Assembly: GCA_004213235.1 (NCBI GenBank)
Contig: SHAI01000008.1
Span: 1-22,622 of the forward strand
DNA: 22,622 nt
Reading direction: 5' to 3'
Origin: Parvularculaceae bacterium
GTDB taxonomy: Bacteria; Pseudomonadota; Alphaproteobacteria; Caulobacterales; Parvularculaceae
Shown here: positions 1-7,859 of the stretch, piece after piece
Layout: the number at the start of each line of letters is the position of its first letter
Numbering within the stretch: the stretch's first letter is position 1
The notes under the pieces: model-generated
What the model saw: the letters and a program-made list of their open reading frames with translations, nothing else
Told to the model about the DNA's origin: nothing
The model's database searches: none
Program-made: the position numbers and the translations under genes

Positions 1-221
1 GCATCTCGCGGGCCATACCAGGCAGTATCCACACCAAATACAGCCCCGGACGGATGCGGCGAGCAAGGGTGAATATGGCTCTCAATAGCCGCATGTGTTG
101 CTTTGGCTTTAGACAGAAATGAGCCACGCGCCTGATGATAAGCAGCAAAGGCATAATCCTCAGCTAGCGCACTAAAACCCATTGGATCACCATTGTAAGC
201 GTGATCATCCCTTGCCACCAT
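1..221 (-). CDS. Unrecognised protein, N-terminal 73 codons (runs off window)
   Basis: An open minus-strand frame begins at ATG 221-219 and stays open to the window edge, so only the N-terminus is present. The start is supported by a strong Shine-Dalgarno sequence (GGGAGG) six bases upstream. The protein begins MVARDDHAYNGDPMGFSALA and continues with an aromatic- and alanine-rich helix-like stretch, then a His/Pro/Cys-rich segment (HIHPCSPHPSG at about residues 51-61). There is no signal peptide or membrane segment in the visible part. I do not recognise the family and assign no function. A terminator at 445-479 separates it from the next gene upstream, so it should have its own promoter within 222-444, where I see no other convincing gene. 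Confidence 0.6.
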   Translation of the reverse strand, partial: MVARDDHAYNGDPMGFSALAEDYAFAAYHQARGSFLSKAKATHAAIESHIHPCSPHPSGAVFGVDTAWYGPRD

Positions 222-444
222 TTAAAGCCTCCCGGTCTATTGATCTGCGTAATGCGTGATTGCGAAGCGGCCGTTGGAATGCAGCCATGGGATGCAATAA
301 TCTCGCCCATAATTGAAAAAACGCTTCTCGCATATGGAAAACCCGACCGCTGCCGGAACCGATACCCAACGGTATTTGCTAAGAATAAAGCGTCTTTCTG
401 TCCTGTCGGCAATCTCCCGAAAATGACGGTTTATACGAGACAAT

Positions 445-479
445 AAAAAAGCGCCCCAATTGGGACGCTCTCTTTTTTT
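445..479 (-). terminator. Intrinsic terminator, possibly bidirectional, after the lipoprotein gene
   Basis: An inverted repeat at 450-469 has 8-bp arms and an AATT loop, with one G-U wobble in the minus-strand transcript. On the minus strand it is followed by six T residues (450-445), and it begins about 25 bases after the stop of the gene ending at 495. On the plus strand the same hairpin is followed by a TCTCT7 tract, so it could also stop transcription coming the other way. Confidence 0.8.
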
Positions 480-494
480 GAGAAACTGTCCAAA

Positions 495-1451
495 CTACTC
501 CGTAGGCTTACGGAATTTCAGCGTCATGCGATCAGACTCACCAATAGCTTCCATCTGCGCGCGCAGTTCCTCCTGCCCTTCACCACCGCTTGTGGAAAGG
601 GAGGGCAACAGGCGCCAAACAGCGTCATCATCTGTCGGACGGTCTTTAGGGTTCGCGTTGACATCTGATTCCGAGACGAACTCAAAACCGGCATTTGCAA
701 ACACCTGACGGACCAGACTTTCTTTTAGATAGCCATTATCGCCAACTGCCCACGCATCCGAATTCTCTTCCGGACCGCGGTGCTGAACGACGGCGACAAT
801 CCCGCCCGGTTTCAAGACATCCATGGTATCCTTTAGCGCGGGTGTCATGAAATCACCCTTGTCCTGGAACCGGTTGAGATGATGGAGCGAGCGGAAAAAC
901 AATACCGCATCCGCCGTGCCCTTCATATCTTCAGGAAGTCCGCTGAATTGAAACGCCGTGACAGTGGCATCGGCCGCGCCAGCGCGCTCTTCCCAACCAG
1001 CAGCAAATGTTGCAGGCCATGTTTTCTGCGCTTCAAGGAATTCCGGCGACGCAAAACCACCGAAATTACGCCAATGTTCAACAGAGTAATTCACGCCAAT
1101 GAGCGTTCCTTCAGCGCCAAGATAGGGCACCAGAATCTTCGTGTACCAACCACGGCCACCGGGAAGAGTTTCCGCCACCGTCATGCCAGGCTCTATCCCG
1201 AAGAACGCCAGCGTTTCTGCCGGATGGCGGTATTGATCCCGCGCCGCGTCATCGCCTCGATCAGAACGGGCCAGAATCTCCGCCAGACGCCCGGACGCCC
1301 CATCATTACTTTCAGCCGCCGGTTTCTCTACAACGTCAACAGCTTCAACCGCGCCATCTTCAGGTAACGCCGGCGCGTCTTGGGCGACGTCTTTGTTGCC
1401 ACACGCAGTTAATGCAAATGCTGCCGCGCCGAGCATGAAATATTTCAGCAT
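495..1451 (-). CDS. Predicted exported lipoprotein with class I methyltransferase-like domain
   Basis: A 318-residue protein. The frame is open further upstream, but ATG 1451 is chosen because it has an AGGAG ribosome site nine bases upstream and gives a lipoprotein signal peptide: MLKYF, a short hydrophobic run, and lipobox LTAC with Cys17. An acidic, Ala/Pro-rich linker (about 20-50) leads to a Rossmann-type domain. There, the motif I region reads ETLPGGRGWYT (about 94-104), followed later by DAVLFFRSLHHLN and VLKPGGIVAVVQH. This resembles the COG4798 predicted methyltransferase family, many of which carry signal peptides. Export to the periplasm is hard to reconcile with S-adenosylmethionine use, so substrate and cofactor are unknown. 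It lies 73 bases downstream of pntB and ends at an intrinsic terminator, so it may be the last gene of the transhydrogenase transcript. Confidence 0.75.
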   Translation of the reverse strand: MLKYFMLGAAAFALTACGNKDVAQDAPALPEDGAVEAVDVVEKPAAESNDGASGRLAEILARSDRGDDAARDQYRHPAETLAFFGIEPGMTVAETLPGGRGWYTKILVPYLGAEGTLIGVNYSVEHWRNFGGFASPEFLEAQKTWPATFAAGWEERAGAADATVTAFQFSGLPEDMKGTADAVLFFRSLHHLNRFQDKGDFMTPALKDTMDVLKPGGIVAVVQHRGPEENSDAWAVGDNGYLKESLVRQVFANAGFEFVSESDVNANPKDRPTDDDAVWRLLPSLSTSGGEGQEELRAQMEAIGESDRMTLKFRKPTE

Positions 1452-1524
1452 ACAAAAGGTCTCCTCTGGCGAACGCTCGTCAACAACCGCGTTGCATCCC
1501 CGCAGCCGCGCCCCGACACCACAA

Positions 1525-2934
1525 TCAATGGAAGGACTTGACGATTTCCTCACACATTTTCTTCGCGTCACCGAACAACATCATGGTGTTATCACGGAAA
1601 AACAATTCGTTCTGCACGCCAGCATACCCAGACGCCATCGACCGCTTGATGAACAAGACAGTCCCAGCGTTCTCAACATCGAGAATCGGCATGCCGTAAA
1701 TCGGCGACTGCGGATCAGTTTTAGCTGCTGGATTGGTGACGTCATTTGCCCCAATCACGAAGGCCACGTCTGCCGTTCTGAACTCAGAATTGATATCTTC
1801 CAGCTCAAAGACTTCGTCGTATGGCACCTGTGCCTCAGCAAGCAAGACATTCATATGCCCCGGCATACGTCCCGCGACGGGATGGATCGCATATTTTACT
1901 TCCACCCCTTCTGCTTTCAGCATATCCGCCATCTCTTTCAGCGCATGCTGCGCTTGGGCAACGGCCATGCCATAGCCGGGCACGATGATTACCTTGCCCG
2001 CATTCTTCATCACAAAAGCCGCGTCTTCTGCTGACCCGCGTTTCACCGGCCGTTCTTCAGCACCGTCACCAGCACCAGCGGGCCCGGCATCTTCGCCGCC
2101 AAAGCCGCCCAAAATGACAGAAATAAAGGACCGGTTCATGCCCTTGCACATGATGTAGGACAGGATTGCACCCGATGACCCCACGAGCGCGCCTGTGATG
2201 ATCAACGCCATATTCTGCAGCGTGAATCCGATACCAGCGGCCGCCCAGCCGGAATAACTATTCAGCATAGATACAACGACCGGCATATCGGCCCCACCAA
2301 TGGGCACGATGATCAAGAAGCCGAGCACAAAAGCCAGAATTGTAAGCGCCGCAAATATCCAAGTTGCCTGTTCGCCGCTCATCAAGAGCCCGATCAACAG
2401 AAGTATCGCAACGCCGAGGGTAAGATTGATCACATGACGCGCGGGCAAGATGATGGGTTTGCCGGACATCCGACCGTCAAGCTTGAGAAAGGCGATAATC
2501 GACCCTGAAAACGTGATTGCGCCAATGGCAGCACCAAGAGACATCTCTAGCACGGAGCCGGTATGGATATGCCCTGCTTCACCAACACCGAATGCGGATG
2601 GCGCAAGGAACGCGGCCCAGGCGATAAACACTGCCGCAAGGCCAACAAGACTGTGAAACGCCGCCACGAGTTGCGGCATCGCCGTCATTGACACCCGTTT
2701 GGCAATCAGCGCCCCAGGCACGGCACCAGCGGCCACCGCGAGGAGGATCAACGCCCATGTATCAAGGCCTTTATCCTCGAGCACGAATAAAGTCGTCAGC
2801 ACGGCAATGACCATGCCAATAATGCCGAACCGATTGCCCTGACGCGCCGTCTCCGGGGAGGAAAGCCCCCGCAATGCCAGGATGAAAAGTACGCCAGCTG
2901 CGATATAAAGCAGCGCTGGAAGATTGGTCGCCAT
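1525..2934 (-). CDS. pntB: NAD(P) transhydrogenase subunit beta
   Basis: This 469-residue subunit matches the usual PntB length. It completes the inner-membrane transhydrogenase, which uses the proton-motive force to reduce NADP+ with NADH. Residues 1-275 form a bundle of hydrophobic helices (domain II) and include the conserved membrane His in AAFHSLVG (His93). A charged, Gly/Ala-rich hinge (about 280-303) precedes the NADP(H)-binding domain III, with the fingerprint GYGMAVAQAQ (320-329), then HPVAGRMPGHMNVLLAEA and GANDVTNPAA. The ATG is nine bases after the pntAB stop and has a GGGGGCAGAG ribosome site, consistent with coupled translation in a pntAA-pntAB-pntB operon. Nothing appears missing. 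Confidence 0.96.
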   Translation of the reverse strand: MATNLPALLYIAAGVLFILALRGLSSPETARQGNRFGIIGMVIAVLTTLFVLEDKGLDTWALILLAVAAGAVPGALIAKRVSMTAMPQLVAAFHSLVGLAAVFIAWAAFLAPSAFGVGEAGHIHTGSVLEMSLGAAIGAITFSGSIIAFLKLDGRMSGKPIILPARHVINLTLGVAILLLIGLLMSGEQATWIFAALTILAFVLGFLIIVPIGGADMPVVVSMLNSYSGWAAAGIGFTLQNMALIITGALVGSSGAILSYIMCKGMNRSFISVILGGFGGEDAGPAGAGDGAEERPVKRGSAEDAAFVMKNAGKVIIVPGYGMAVAQAQHALKEMADMLKAEGVEVKYAIHPVAGRMPGHMNVLLAEAQVPYDEVFELEDINSEFRTADVAFVIGANDVTNPAAKTDPQSPIYGMPILDVENAGTVLFIKRSMASGYAGVQNELFFRDNTMMLFGDAKKMCEEIVKSFH

Positions 2935-2943
2935 CTCTGCCCC

Positions 2944-3426
2944 CTACCGTTCTTTTTTCTTATACATTTCAAGCATTCGCTGGGTCACCATGAATCCACC
3001 GAATATGTTCACACTTGCCAGCGCGACGCCGAAAAAGCCAAACGCCTTGGGCCAGAAACCAGCCGCAGTATCTGTCAGGTCTGCACCAAGCGCGATCAAT
3101 GCACCAACGACGACAACGGAAGAAATCGCATTTGTCACTGACATCAAGGGCGTATGAAGCGCCGGTGTCACGGACCACACAACATAGTACCCGACAAAGA
3201 TCGCAAGCACGAATATGCCAAGCAGGTAAATGATCTCCGATGGCGAGTTAAGCGCATCGAGATAACCAACCAAACCGTCTGAGATGAAACGCGCCTGCTC
3301 CGCCGCGGCATGCGCTACTTCAGCATTGTCGGTTGCACCAACCGCAGCATTTTCAGCAGATGCGGCCAGTGCCTCAGCCGTTTCCACTGCCTCTTCAACC
3401 ACTTCGCGGGAGGGTTTTTCAGCCAT
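2944..3426 (-). CDS. pntAB: NAD(P) transhydrogenase subunit alpha part 2 (membrane)
   Basis: A 160-residue membrane subunit, the domain II portion that is fused to PntA in E. coli but separate in many alphaproteobacteria such as Rhodospirillum rubrum. The first ~48 residues are an Ala/Glu-rich soluble extension. Hydrophobic segments follow at about 60-80, 93-116 and 120-145, including the family-typical TPALHTPLMSVTNAISS. The start at 3426 is preferred over in-frame ATG 3432 because GAGG sits six bases before it. The start codon overlaps the end of pntAA by eight bases (ATGGCTGA), which implies translational coupling and equal subunit dosage. Confidence 0.93.
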   Translation of the reverse strand: MAEKPSREVVEEAVETAEALAASAENAAVGATDNAEVAHAAAEQARFISDGLVGYLDALNSPSEIIYLLGIFVLAIFVGYYVVWSVTPALHTPLMSVTNAISSVVVVGALIALGADLTDTAAGFWPKAFGFFGVALASVNIFGGFMVTQRMLEMYKKKER

Positions 3427-4630
3427 TGTCATCCTCGCTTGGTTTATCATCGCCGCCAGCCGCAGCATCCTCAGACCCCGAACTCACATTCGCTTCATCA
3501 CTTTGCGCGAAGGCGGGGTGCGCGATCTTACCCGACCGCGTCAAGGCAATGCCTTTAATGATCTCGTCATTCCAGTCGGTTGGAAAACTTGACGATTCTT
3601 TGTCAAAGAATGTTGAAAGGAAATTGAACACGTTGCGCGCGTAAAGCGCTGAGGCGTCAGATGCGAGACGCCCGGCAACGTTTTCAAATCCGATAACACT
3701 TACACCATCGACGTTTACCGTTTCACCTTTTTGCGTCACGGCAACATTCCCACCCTGCTCAGCCGCGAGATCGACAATCACCGCGCCAGCAGGCATGGAC
3801 CGCACCATCTCCTCGCTCACAAGTTCCGGTGCCTGGCGACCGGGGATTAGCGCCGTGGTAATCACGATATTCTGTTTTTTAATGTGATCGGCCACAAACG
3901 CCGCCTGACGTTCTTTAAAGTCGTCGGACATTTCCTTTGCATAACCGCCTTCAGTTTCAGCCGATTTCATGGCCTCCTCATCAACGGTCACAAATGTTGC
4001 CCCGAGGCTTTCGACTTGCTCCTTGGCGGCAAACCGAACATCCGTAGCGGAAACAACGGCCCCTAAACGGCGCGCGGTTGCGATTGCCTGTAACCCGGCC
4101 ACACCCGCCCCCATGACAAAGACCTTTGCCGGCGCAATAGTTCCCGCCGCCGTCATCATCATCGGCAATGCCCGCCCATAATGCGCGGATGCGTCAATAA
4201 CTGCTTTGTATCCGGCAAGGTTGGACTGTGAGGAAAGAACATCCATGGACTGAGCCCGGGTGATCCGCGGCATTAAATCCATCGCAAACAAATCAACGCC
4301 GGCCTGTGCGGCAGCGTCCAGTTTATCTTTGTTTCCATGCGGGGCGACGACAGAAATCACCGACTGGCCCTTGGCATAGGATTTCAGTTCATCAGCACTG
4401 GGTGCAATCACCTTCAAAACGATGTCCGCGCCCGCTCTCGCCGCGCTGTCGTTTTCAGCAATAGTGGCACCAGCAGTTTCGTAATCACTGTCAGCAAAAC
4501 TGGCGATCACCCCCGCGCCGGTCTCGATAGTGACGTCAATTCCCAAGCCGGTAAATTTTTTGACCGTCTCCGGCGAGGCCGCGACCCGCGTTTCCCCAGT
4601 CGCCGTTTCCTTCAAGACTGCAATCTTCAT
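3419..4630 (-). CDS. pntA: NAD(P) transhydrogenase subunit alpha part 1 (NAD-binding)
   Basis: A 403-residue soluble NAD(H)-binding subunit (domain I) on the cytoplasmic face of the transhydrogenase. ATG 4630 is chosen because GGAGG lies four bases upstream and the protein then begins MKIAVLKET, the usual family start. The frame extends further but without a ribosome site. Features include RVAASPETV near the N-terminus, PRITRAQSMDVLSSQSNLAG (121-140), and the NAD-binding Rossmann motif VMGAGVAGLQA (172-182). The C-terminal ~30 residues are acidic and low-complexity, acting as a linker to the separate membrane subunit. It heads the pntAA-pntAB-pntB run. Upstream lies a 171-bp gap with a short direct repeat and then the probable COX IV gene in the same orientation. 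Confidence 0.95.
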   Translation of the reverse strand: MKIAVLKETATGETRVAASPETVKKFTGLGIDVTIETGAGVIASFADSDYETAGATIAENDSAARAGADIVLKVIAPSADELKSYAKGQSVISVVAPHGNKDKLDAAAQAGVDLFAMDLMPRITRAQSMDVLSSQSNLAGYKAVIDASAHYGRALPMMMTAAGTIAPAKVFVMGAGVAGLQAIATARRLGAVVSATDVRFAAKEQVESLGATFVTVDEEAMKSAETEGGYAKEMSDDFKERQAAFVADHIKKQNIVITTALIPGRQAPELVSEEMVRSMPAGAVIVDLAAEQGGNVAVTQKGETVNVDGVSVIGFENVAGRLASDASALYARNVFNFLSTFFDKESSSFPTDWNDEIIKGIALTRSGKIAHPAFAQSDEANVSSGSEDAAAGGDDKPSEDDNG

Positions 4631-4667
4631 GAAACCTCCAAACCTAGCATCGGTTATGTACGCAGTT

Positions 4668-4711
4668 GCAGCACAGCGCAAGCGTCATCGCAGCACAGCG
4701 CAAGAGCGCTG
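4668..4711. repeat. 15-bp direct repeat plus hairpin upstream of pntA
   Basis: The sequence GCAGCACAGCGCAAG occurs at 4668-4682 and again at 4690-4704, a 22-bp period. The second copy extends into a perfect 6-bp inverted repeat (CAGCGC-AAGA-GCGCTG, 4696-4711). It lies 38-81 bases upstream of the pntA start, in the probable 5' untranslated or promoter region. Its function is unknown. Confidence 0.6.
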
Positions 4712-4801
4712 ATCCTGCCAACACATGAAGCATTCGGCGGCTCAACAAACACGTTGAGAGCTAAAACTGCAGCTCTGAACGAACTCCAGCCAGCTTTCGC
4801 A

Positions 4802-5026
4802 TCAGTGCGAAAAGAACGCCTTTACGACAAAGTAAGCAAACAGATACGTCGCGGCACCAGCAATCAGCCCCATCAACCAACCGTTTGCCATTACCAGCAT
4901 GACAAAGAACATTGTCAGCGCAAGCGAGAATGGAACGCCCACCTCACTAGAGAATCCCATCACCGCCTCGTACGTTTTGCGGTTTTCTTCCTCATCTAAC
5001 GGAGCATTTCCAGCGTCATTGCCCAT
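4802..5026 (-). CDS. Probable aa3-type cytochrome c oxidase subunit IV (small membrane protein)
   Basis: A 74-residue protein with an acidic N-terminus, the motif ENRKTYEAVMGF, and then two closely spaced hydrophobic stretches (about 33-49 and 53-68 from MGNDAG). The acidic head, the E..RTYE-like motif and the following membrane helix fit the small bacterial aa3-type cytochrome c oxidase subunit IV family (COX4_pro_2). That gene is often found beside transhydrogenase genes in alphaproteobacteria. The start is uncertain. ATG 5026 has GAGAG five bases upstream, while GTG 5044 would add six residues and has AGGA six bases upstream. It is longer and has more hydrophobic sequence than the shortest family members, so the call rests on motif and neighbourhood. 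Confidence 0.55.
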   Translation of the reverse strand: MGNDAGNAPLDEEENRKTYEAVMGFSSEVGVPFSLALTMFFVMLVMANGWLMGLIAGAATYLFAYFVVKAFFSH

Positions 5027-5129
5027 CGAATCTCTCTCAATCACGGAATTTCCTCATATTTGGCGGAAATCCCCTGACGGGGCAAGGCCCGGTTACGGCA
5101 ATTGAAAAAATTCAATCACGATGGGTTGT

Positions 5130-6098
5130 TCAAACGCCGACCCGCACAGGCCAGCATTTCAGTAACGTCTGCAAGGTAGATATAAATGCGATGGGTTCTT
5201 CCATCATGAGATGGTGATGCACGCCGGGCATTTCGATAATGGGCGCTCTACCGTCTGTTTGTTGTTTTAAGGCTTTAAACCCGTCCCCACCGACAAAAAA
5301 CGACTGCTCACCATAGATGAAGGCTAAGGGGCATCGTGCCGCGAGGAACAGATCTCGCTCAAAATGTATATCGAAATTGGCTCCATGTCCGGGATCAAAT
5401 TTCCATGTCCACCCTGCACCCGTTTCACCGGTAACTTGCTTCAGCCCCTGGCGCGCGATGAAATCCACCAGATAATGCTGATCGCAGGGTTGATTCGGTA
5501 AAAACCGAAACCGCGATATCGGTTCTTCAATGGTCGAATAGATGCGTGAGGGGCGGACAGCTATTGGTTCATCGGTCTTTTTACGGACGATTGTATAGCC
5601 TTCATCGGGATCGGGTTTCGAAATCGGACTATCAACAATAACCGCACCGCCAAGGCGCTCTCCGCCCCTTTCGACGGCCGCAAGAGTAATCCAGCCGCCA
5701 AAACTATGCCCGACAACGAGCGGGCGTCCGGCTGCCTCTAATCCAGCAGCCTCAATCACGGCGAACAGCTCATTAGTGGTTAAATCCAGAGAATACTGAT
5801 CACGCCAACCGCTATCGCCCATGCCAGAAATATCAAACGCTGCAACGCGATATTGCTTGGCAAAAAATGGTGCGAACGGCCGCCACCAATTGCGATGGGC
5901 CCGCCCTCCATGAATAAATAATAGGCCAGGTCGTCCCTTCTCGCCCCAGGCGGAATACCGGATGTCCGCCCCGGAAACATTTACACTTGCCTCTTCACTG
6001 GGCGTTGTTACCGCTGCTGTAAACCAGTCCGGCGCTGACGGTTTTTCACCGTTCAGATGCGCGATTGGCCGGATCGGCGCTGGCTTGTCATCTGCCAT
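5130..6098 (-). CDS. Alpha/beta hydrolase
   Basis: A 322-residue alpha/beta-hydrolase-fold protein without a signal peptide, so probably cytoplasmic. ATG 6098 is chosen because GAGG and a further GGAG lie just upstream and the family core begins soon after. The frame runs on to 6455, but that part would overlap the divergent regulator. Motifs are the oxyanion-hole strand LLFIHGGRAH (HGG 63-65), SGMGDSG (91-97), the nucleophile elbow VGHSFGGW (Ser132), and the terminal histidine region PGVHHHLMMEEP (His294-296). The usual catalytic Asp after the sixth strand is not obvious, because the expected spot reads IYGEQSFFVGGDG. Substrate cannot be inferred; esterase, lactonase and haloalkane-dehalogenase-like members all share these motifs. 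Confidence 0.85.
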   Translation of the reverse strand: MADDKPAPIRPIAHLNGEKPSAPDWFTAAVTTPSEEASVNVSGADIRYSAWGEKGRPGLLFIHGGRAHRNWWRPFAPFFAKQYRVAAFDISGMGDSGWRDQYSLDLTTNELFAVIEAAGLEAAGRPLVVGHSFGGWITLAAVERGGERLGGAVIVDSPISKPDPDEGYTIVRKKTDEPIAVRPSRIYSTIEEPISRFRFLPNQPCDQHYLVDFIARQGLKQVTGETGAGWTWKFDPGHGANFDIHFERDLFLAARCPLAFIYGEQSFFVGGDGFKALKQQTDGRAPIIEMPGVHHHLMMEEPIAFISTLQTLLKCWPVRVGV

Positions 6099-6244
6099 AG
6101 ACCTCAAAAACTCCACCTTTGAAACAGGCCAGATCATAGCCGCTGCCCATGGTGCGGAGCAACGCCGGCGCGCATCATCCGTAAACGATTTATGAACCGC
6201 ACGCCCATACACAACAATCTGCAAGTGCCCCGAATTGAGACGCC

Positions 6245-6261
6245 TTAAAGCGATCCTTAAC
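6245..6261 (+). promoter_or_regulatory. CtrA-like paired TTAA half-sites (spacing off by one)
   Basis: TTAA (6245-6248) and TTAAC (6257-6261) are separated by eight bases, 57 bases before the start of the sigma-54 activator. The Caulobacter CtrA consensus is TTAA-N7-TTAAC, so the spacing is one too long. This is weak evidence for a cell-cycle control site. Confidence 0.2.
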
Positions 6262-6317
6262 CGCAAGACGGTACCTTCGAGGCAATTCTTCAGACTTGTT
6301 TCGAGGCATATTCCCAA

Positions 6318-7823
6318 ATGGCTGCACAAATTCTCATCGTTGACGACGACCCAACACAGCGCCGGCTCATGCAGGCGGTGTGCGAGAAGGCCGGTTATCC
6401 GACACTCCAAGCAGATAGCGGTGAAACCGCTTTGTCCGTTCTTCAAAGCGAGCAAGGCGGCGACATTGGCATGGTCATGCTTGATCTGCGCATGCCAGGG
6501 CTGGGCGGGATGGAAACATTGAACCGCATCAAGTCACTCCAGGACGATCTACCCGTAATTGTTCTTACCGCTCAGGGGGGAATCGATACGGTTGTGGAGG
6601 CAATGCAAAATGGCGCGAACGATTTCTTCGTCAAGCCGGCCTCGCCTGAACGAGTTATCGTCTCAATTAACAACGCACTGAACATCACCACCCTTAAGGG
6701 GGAAGTATCCCGCCTCAAGCGAAAGCGCGATGGCGCGCTCGGTTTTCGTGACCTGATAGGCAGCTCCGGGGCGCTGAAGAATGTTGTCCGGATCGGCGAA
6801 CGCGCCGCGACCTCAACGATCCCGATACTGATCACCGGAGAATCCGGTGTCGGCAAGGAAATGATCGCGCGGGCGATCCAGGGCTCATCTGATCGTGCGC
6901 GCAAACCCTTTGTCACGGTGAATTGCGGCGCCATTCCCGAAAACCTCGTCGAGAGCATTTTGTTCGGCCATGAAAAAGGCTCTTTCACAGGTGCTGCCGG
7001 GAAACATATCGGTAAATTCCAGGAAGCCGATGGTGGAACCATCTTCCTCGACGAAGTTGGCGAGCTACCCCAGGATATGCAGGTAAAACTCCTGCGCGTC
7101 CTACAGGAAAGTGAAGTTGACCCAATCGGTGCAAAACGACCAATCAAAGTCAATGTCCGGGTAATTTCAGCGACCAATCGTGACCTTGCAAGTGAAGTCG
7201 CACAAGGCCGTTTCCGGGAAGATTTATACTACCGGCTGAATGTATTCCCGGTCCACGTCCCCCCCTTGCGTGAGCGCGCAGACGACATTCCCGCATTGAT
7301 TGACCACTTCATTAAACGCTACAATGCGGAGGAACATCGCTCTGTACGCGGCGTTCAGGACGGTGTCATGGACGTTTTGATGCGCCAGCCATGGCCGGGT
7401 AATGTCCGCCAGCTTGAGAATACTGTTTTTCGCGGCGTTGTGCTCGCAGAAGGGAATTATCTGACGGCGCGGGATTTTCCCCTATTGTCGGCTGAGTTCG
7501 AAGCCGCAGGTGTGGAGGATGGCCCGCCACCACCAGCAAAGCATGAACCAAGCGCAGCGGGTTCGTCCATTACCGAAGAAGAAAGCACGCACCCGATAAC
7601 GCCTGAAGGCCAGACAGAGACGGCCTCCCATGAAAGTGTCCACGTTTTTGATACGGAAGGGCATTTGAGGTCGCTTCAGGAGATTGAGCGGGACCTGATA
7701 GAACTCGCGATCGACACATATGGCGGCCAGATGACCGAGGTCGCACAGCGCCTGGGCATGGGCCGTTCAACATTGTATCGCAAGTTGAAAGATCATGGCC
7801 TGGAAGTGAAACGCGCAAGCTAG
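6318..7823 (+). CDS. Sigma-54-dependent response regulator, TacA-like
   Basis: A 501-residue NtrC-family activator. Residues 1-120 form a receiver domain with acidic pocket VDDD, phosphoacceptor Asp56 in MLDLRMP, and Lys106 in FVKPASP. The AAA+ domain (about 145-380) has Walker A GESGVGKE (174-181), the sigma-54 contact loop as GSFTGA (221-226, usually GAFTGA), and Walker B TIFLDE (241-246). A low-complexity acidic/Pro-rich linker (about 400-455) precedes a Fis-type helix-turn-helix (about 470-495). Overall it looks like Caulobacter TacA, which drives stalk and cell-cycle genes, but orthology is an inference. No sensor kinase is adjacent, so phosphorylation probably comes from a distant phosphorelay. 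The ribosome site is weak (GAGG 11 bases upstream). It is divergent from the hydrolase gene across 219 bp. Confidence 0.93.
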   Translation: MAAQILIVDDDPTQRRLMQAVCEKAGYPTLQADSGETALSVLQSEQGGDIGMVMLDLRMPGLGGMETLNRIKSLQDDLPVIVLTAQGGIDTVVEAMQNGANDFFVKPASPERVIVSINNALNITTLKGEVSRLKRKRDGALGFRDLIGSSGALKNVVRIGERAATSTIPILITGESGVGKEMIARAIQGSSDRARKPFVTVNCGAIPENLVESILFGHEKGSFTGAAGKHIGKFQEADGGTIFLDEVGELPQDMQVKLLRVLQESEVDPIGAKRPIKVNVRVISATNRDLASEVAQGRFREDLYYRLNVFPVHVPPLRERADDIPALIDHFIKRYNAEEHRSVRGVQDGVMDVLMRQPWPGNVRQLENTVFRGVVLAEGNYLTARDFPLLSAEFEAAGVEDGPPPPAKHEPSAAGSSITEEESTHPITPEGQTETASHESVHVFDTEGHLRSLQEIERDLIELAIDTYGGQMTEVAQRLGMGRSTLYRKLKDHGLEVKRAS

Positions 7824-7859
7824 TCGTAGGGCACGCAGGCTAATCCACCGATTTTAGAC

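Noticed and set aside
164..446. Three overlapping ORFs of 68-82 codons on both strands between the edge gene and the terminator
   Set aside because: They overlap one another, lack ribosome sites, and one overlaps the better-supported edge gene. Composition looks like out-of-frame translation.
1393..2034. 213-codon plus-strand ORF opposite pntB
   Set aside because: It is antisense to conserved pntB domain III codons, has biased composition and shows no motif.
4337..4999. 220-codon plus-strand ORF opposite pntA and the COX IV-like gene
   Set aside because: It is antisense to two well-supported coding regions, has no family features and has no ribosome site.
6099..6455. N-terminal extension of the alpha/beta hydrolase by 119 residues
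   Set aside because: It would run antisense into the start of the sigma-54 activator gene, has no conserved features and is Cys/Arg-rich. ATG 6098 has ribosome sites and fits the family.
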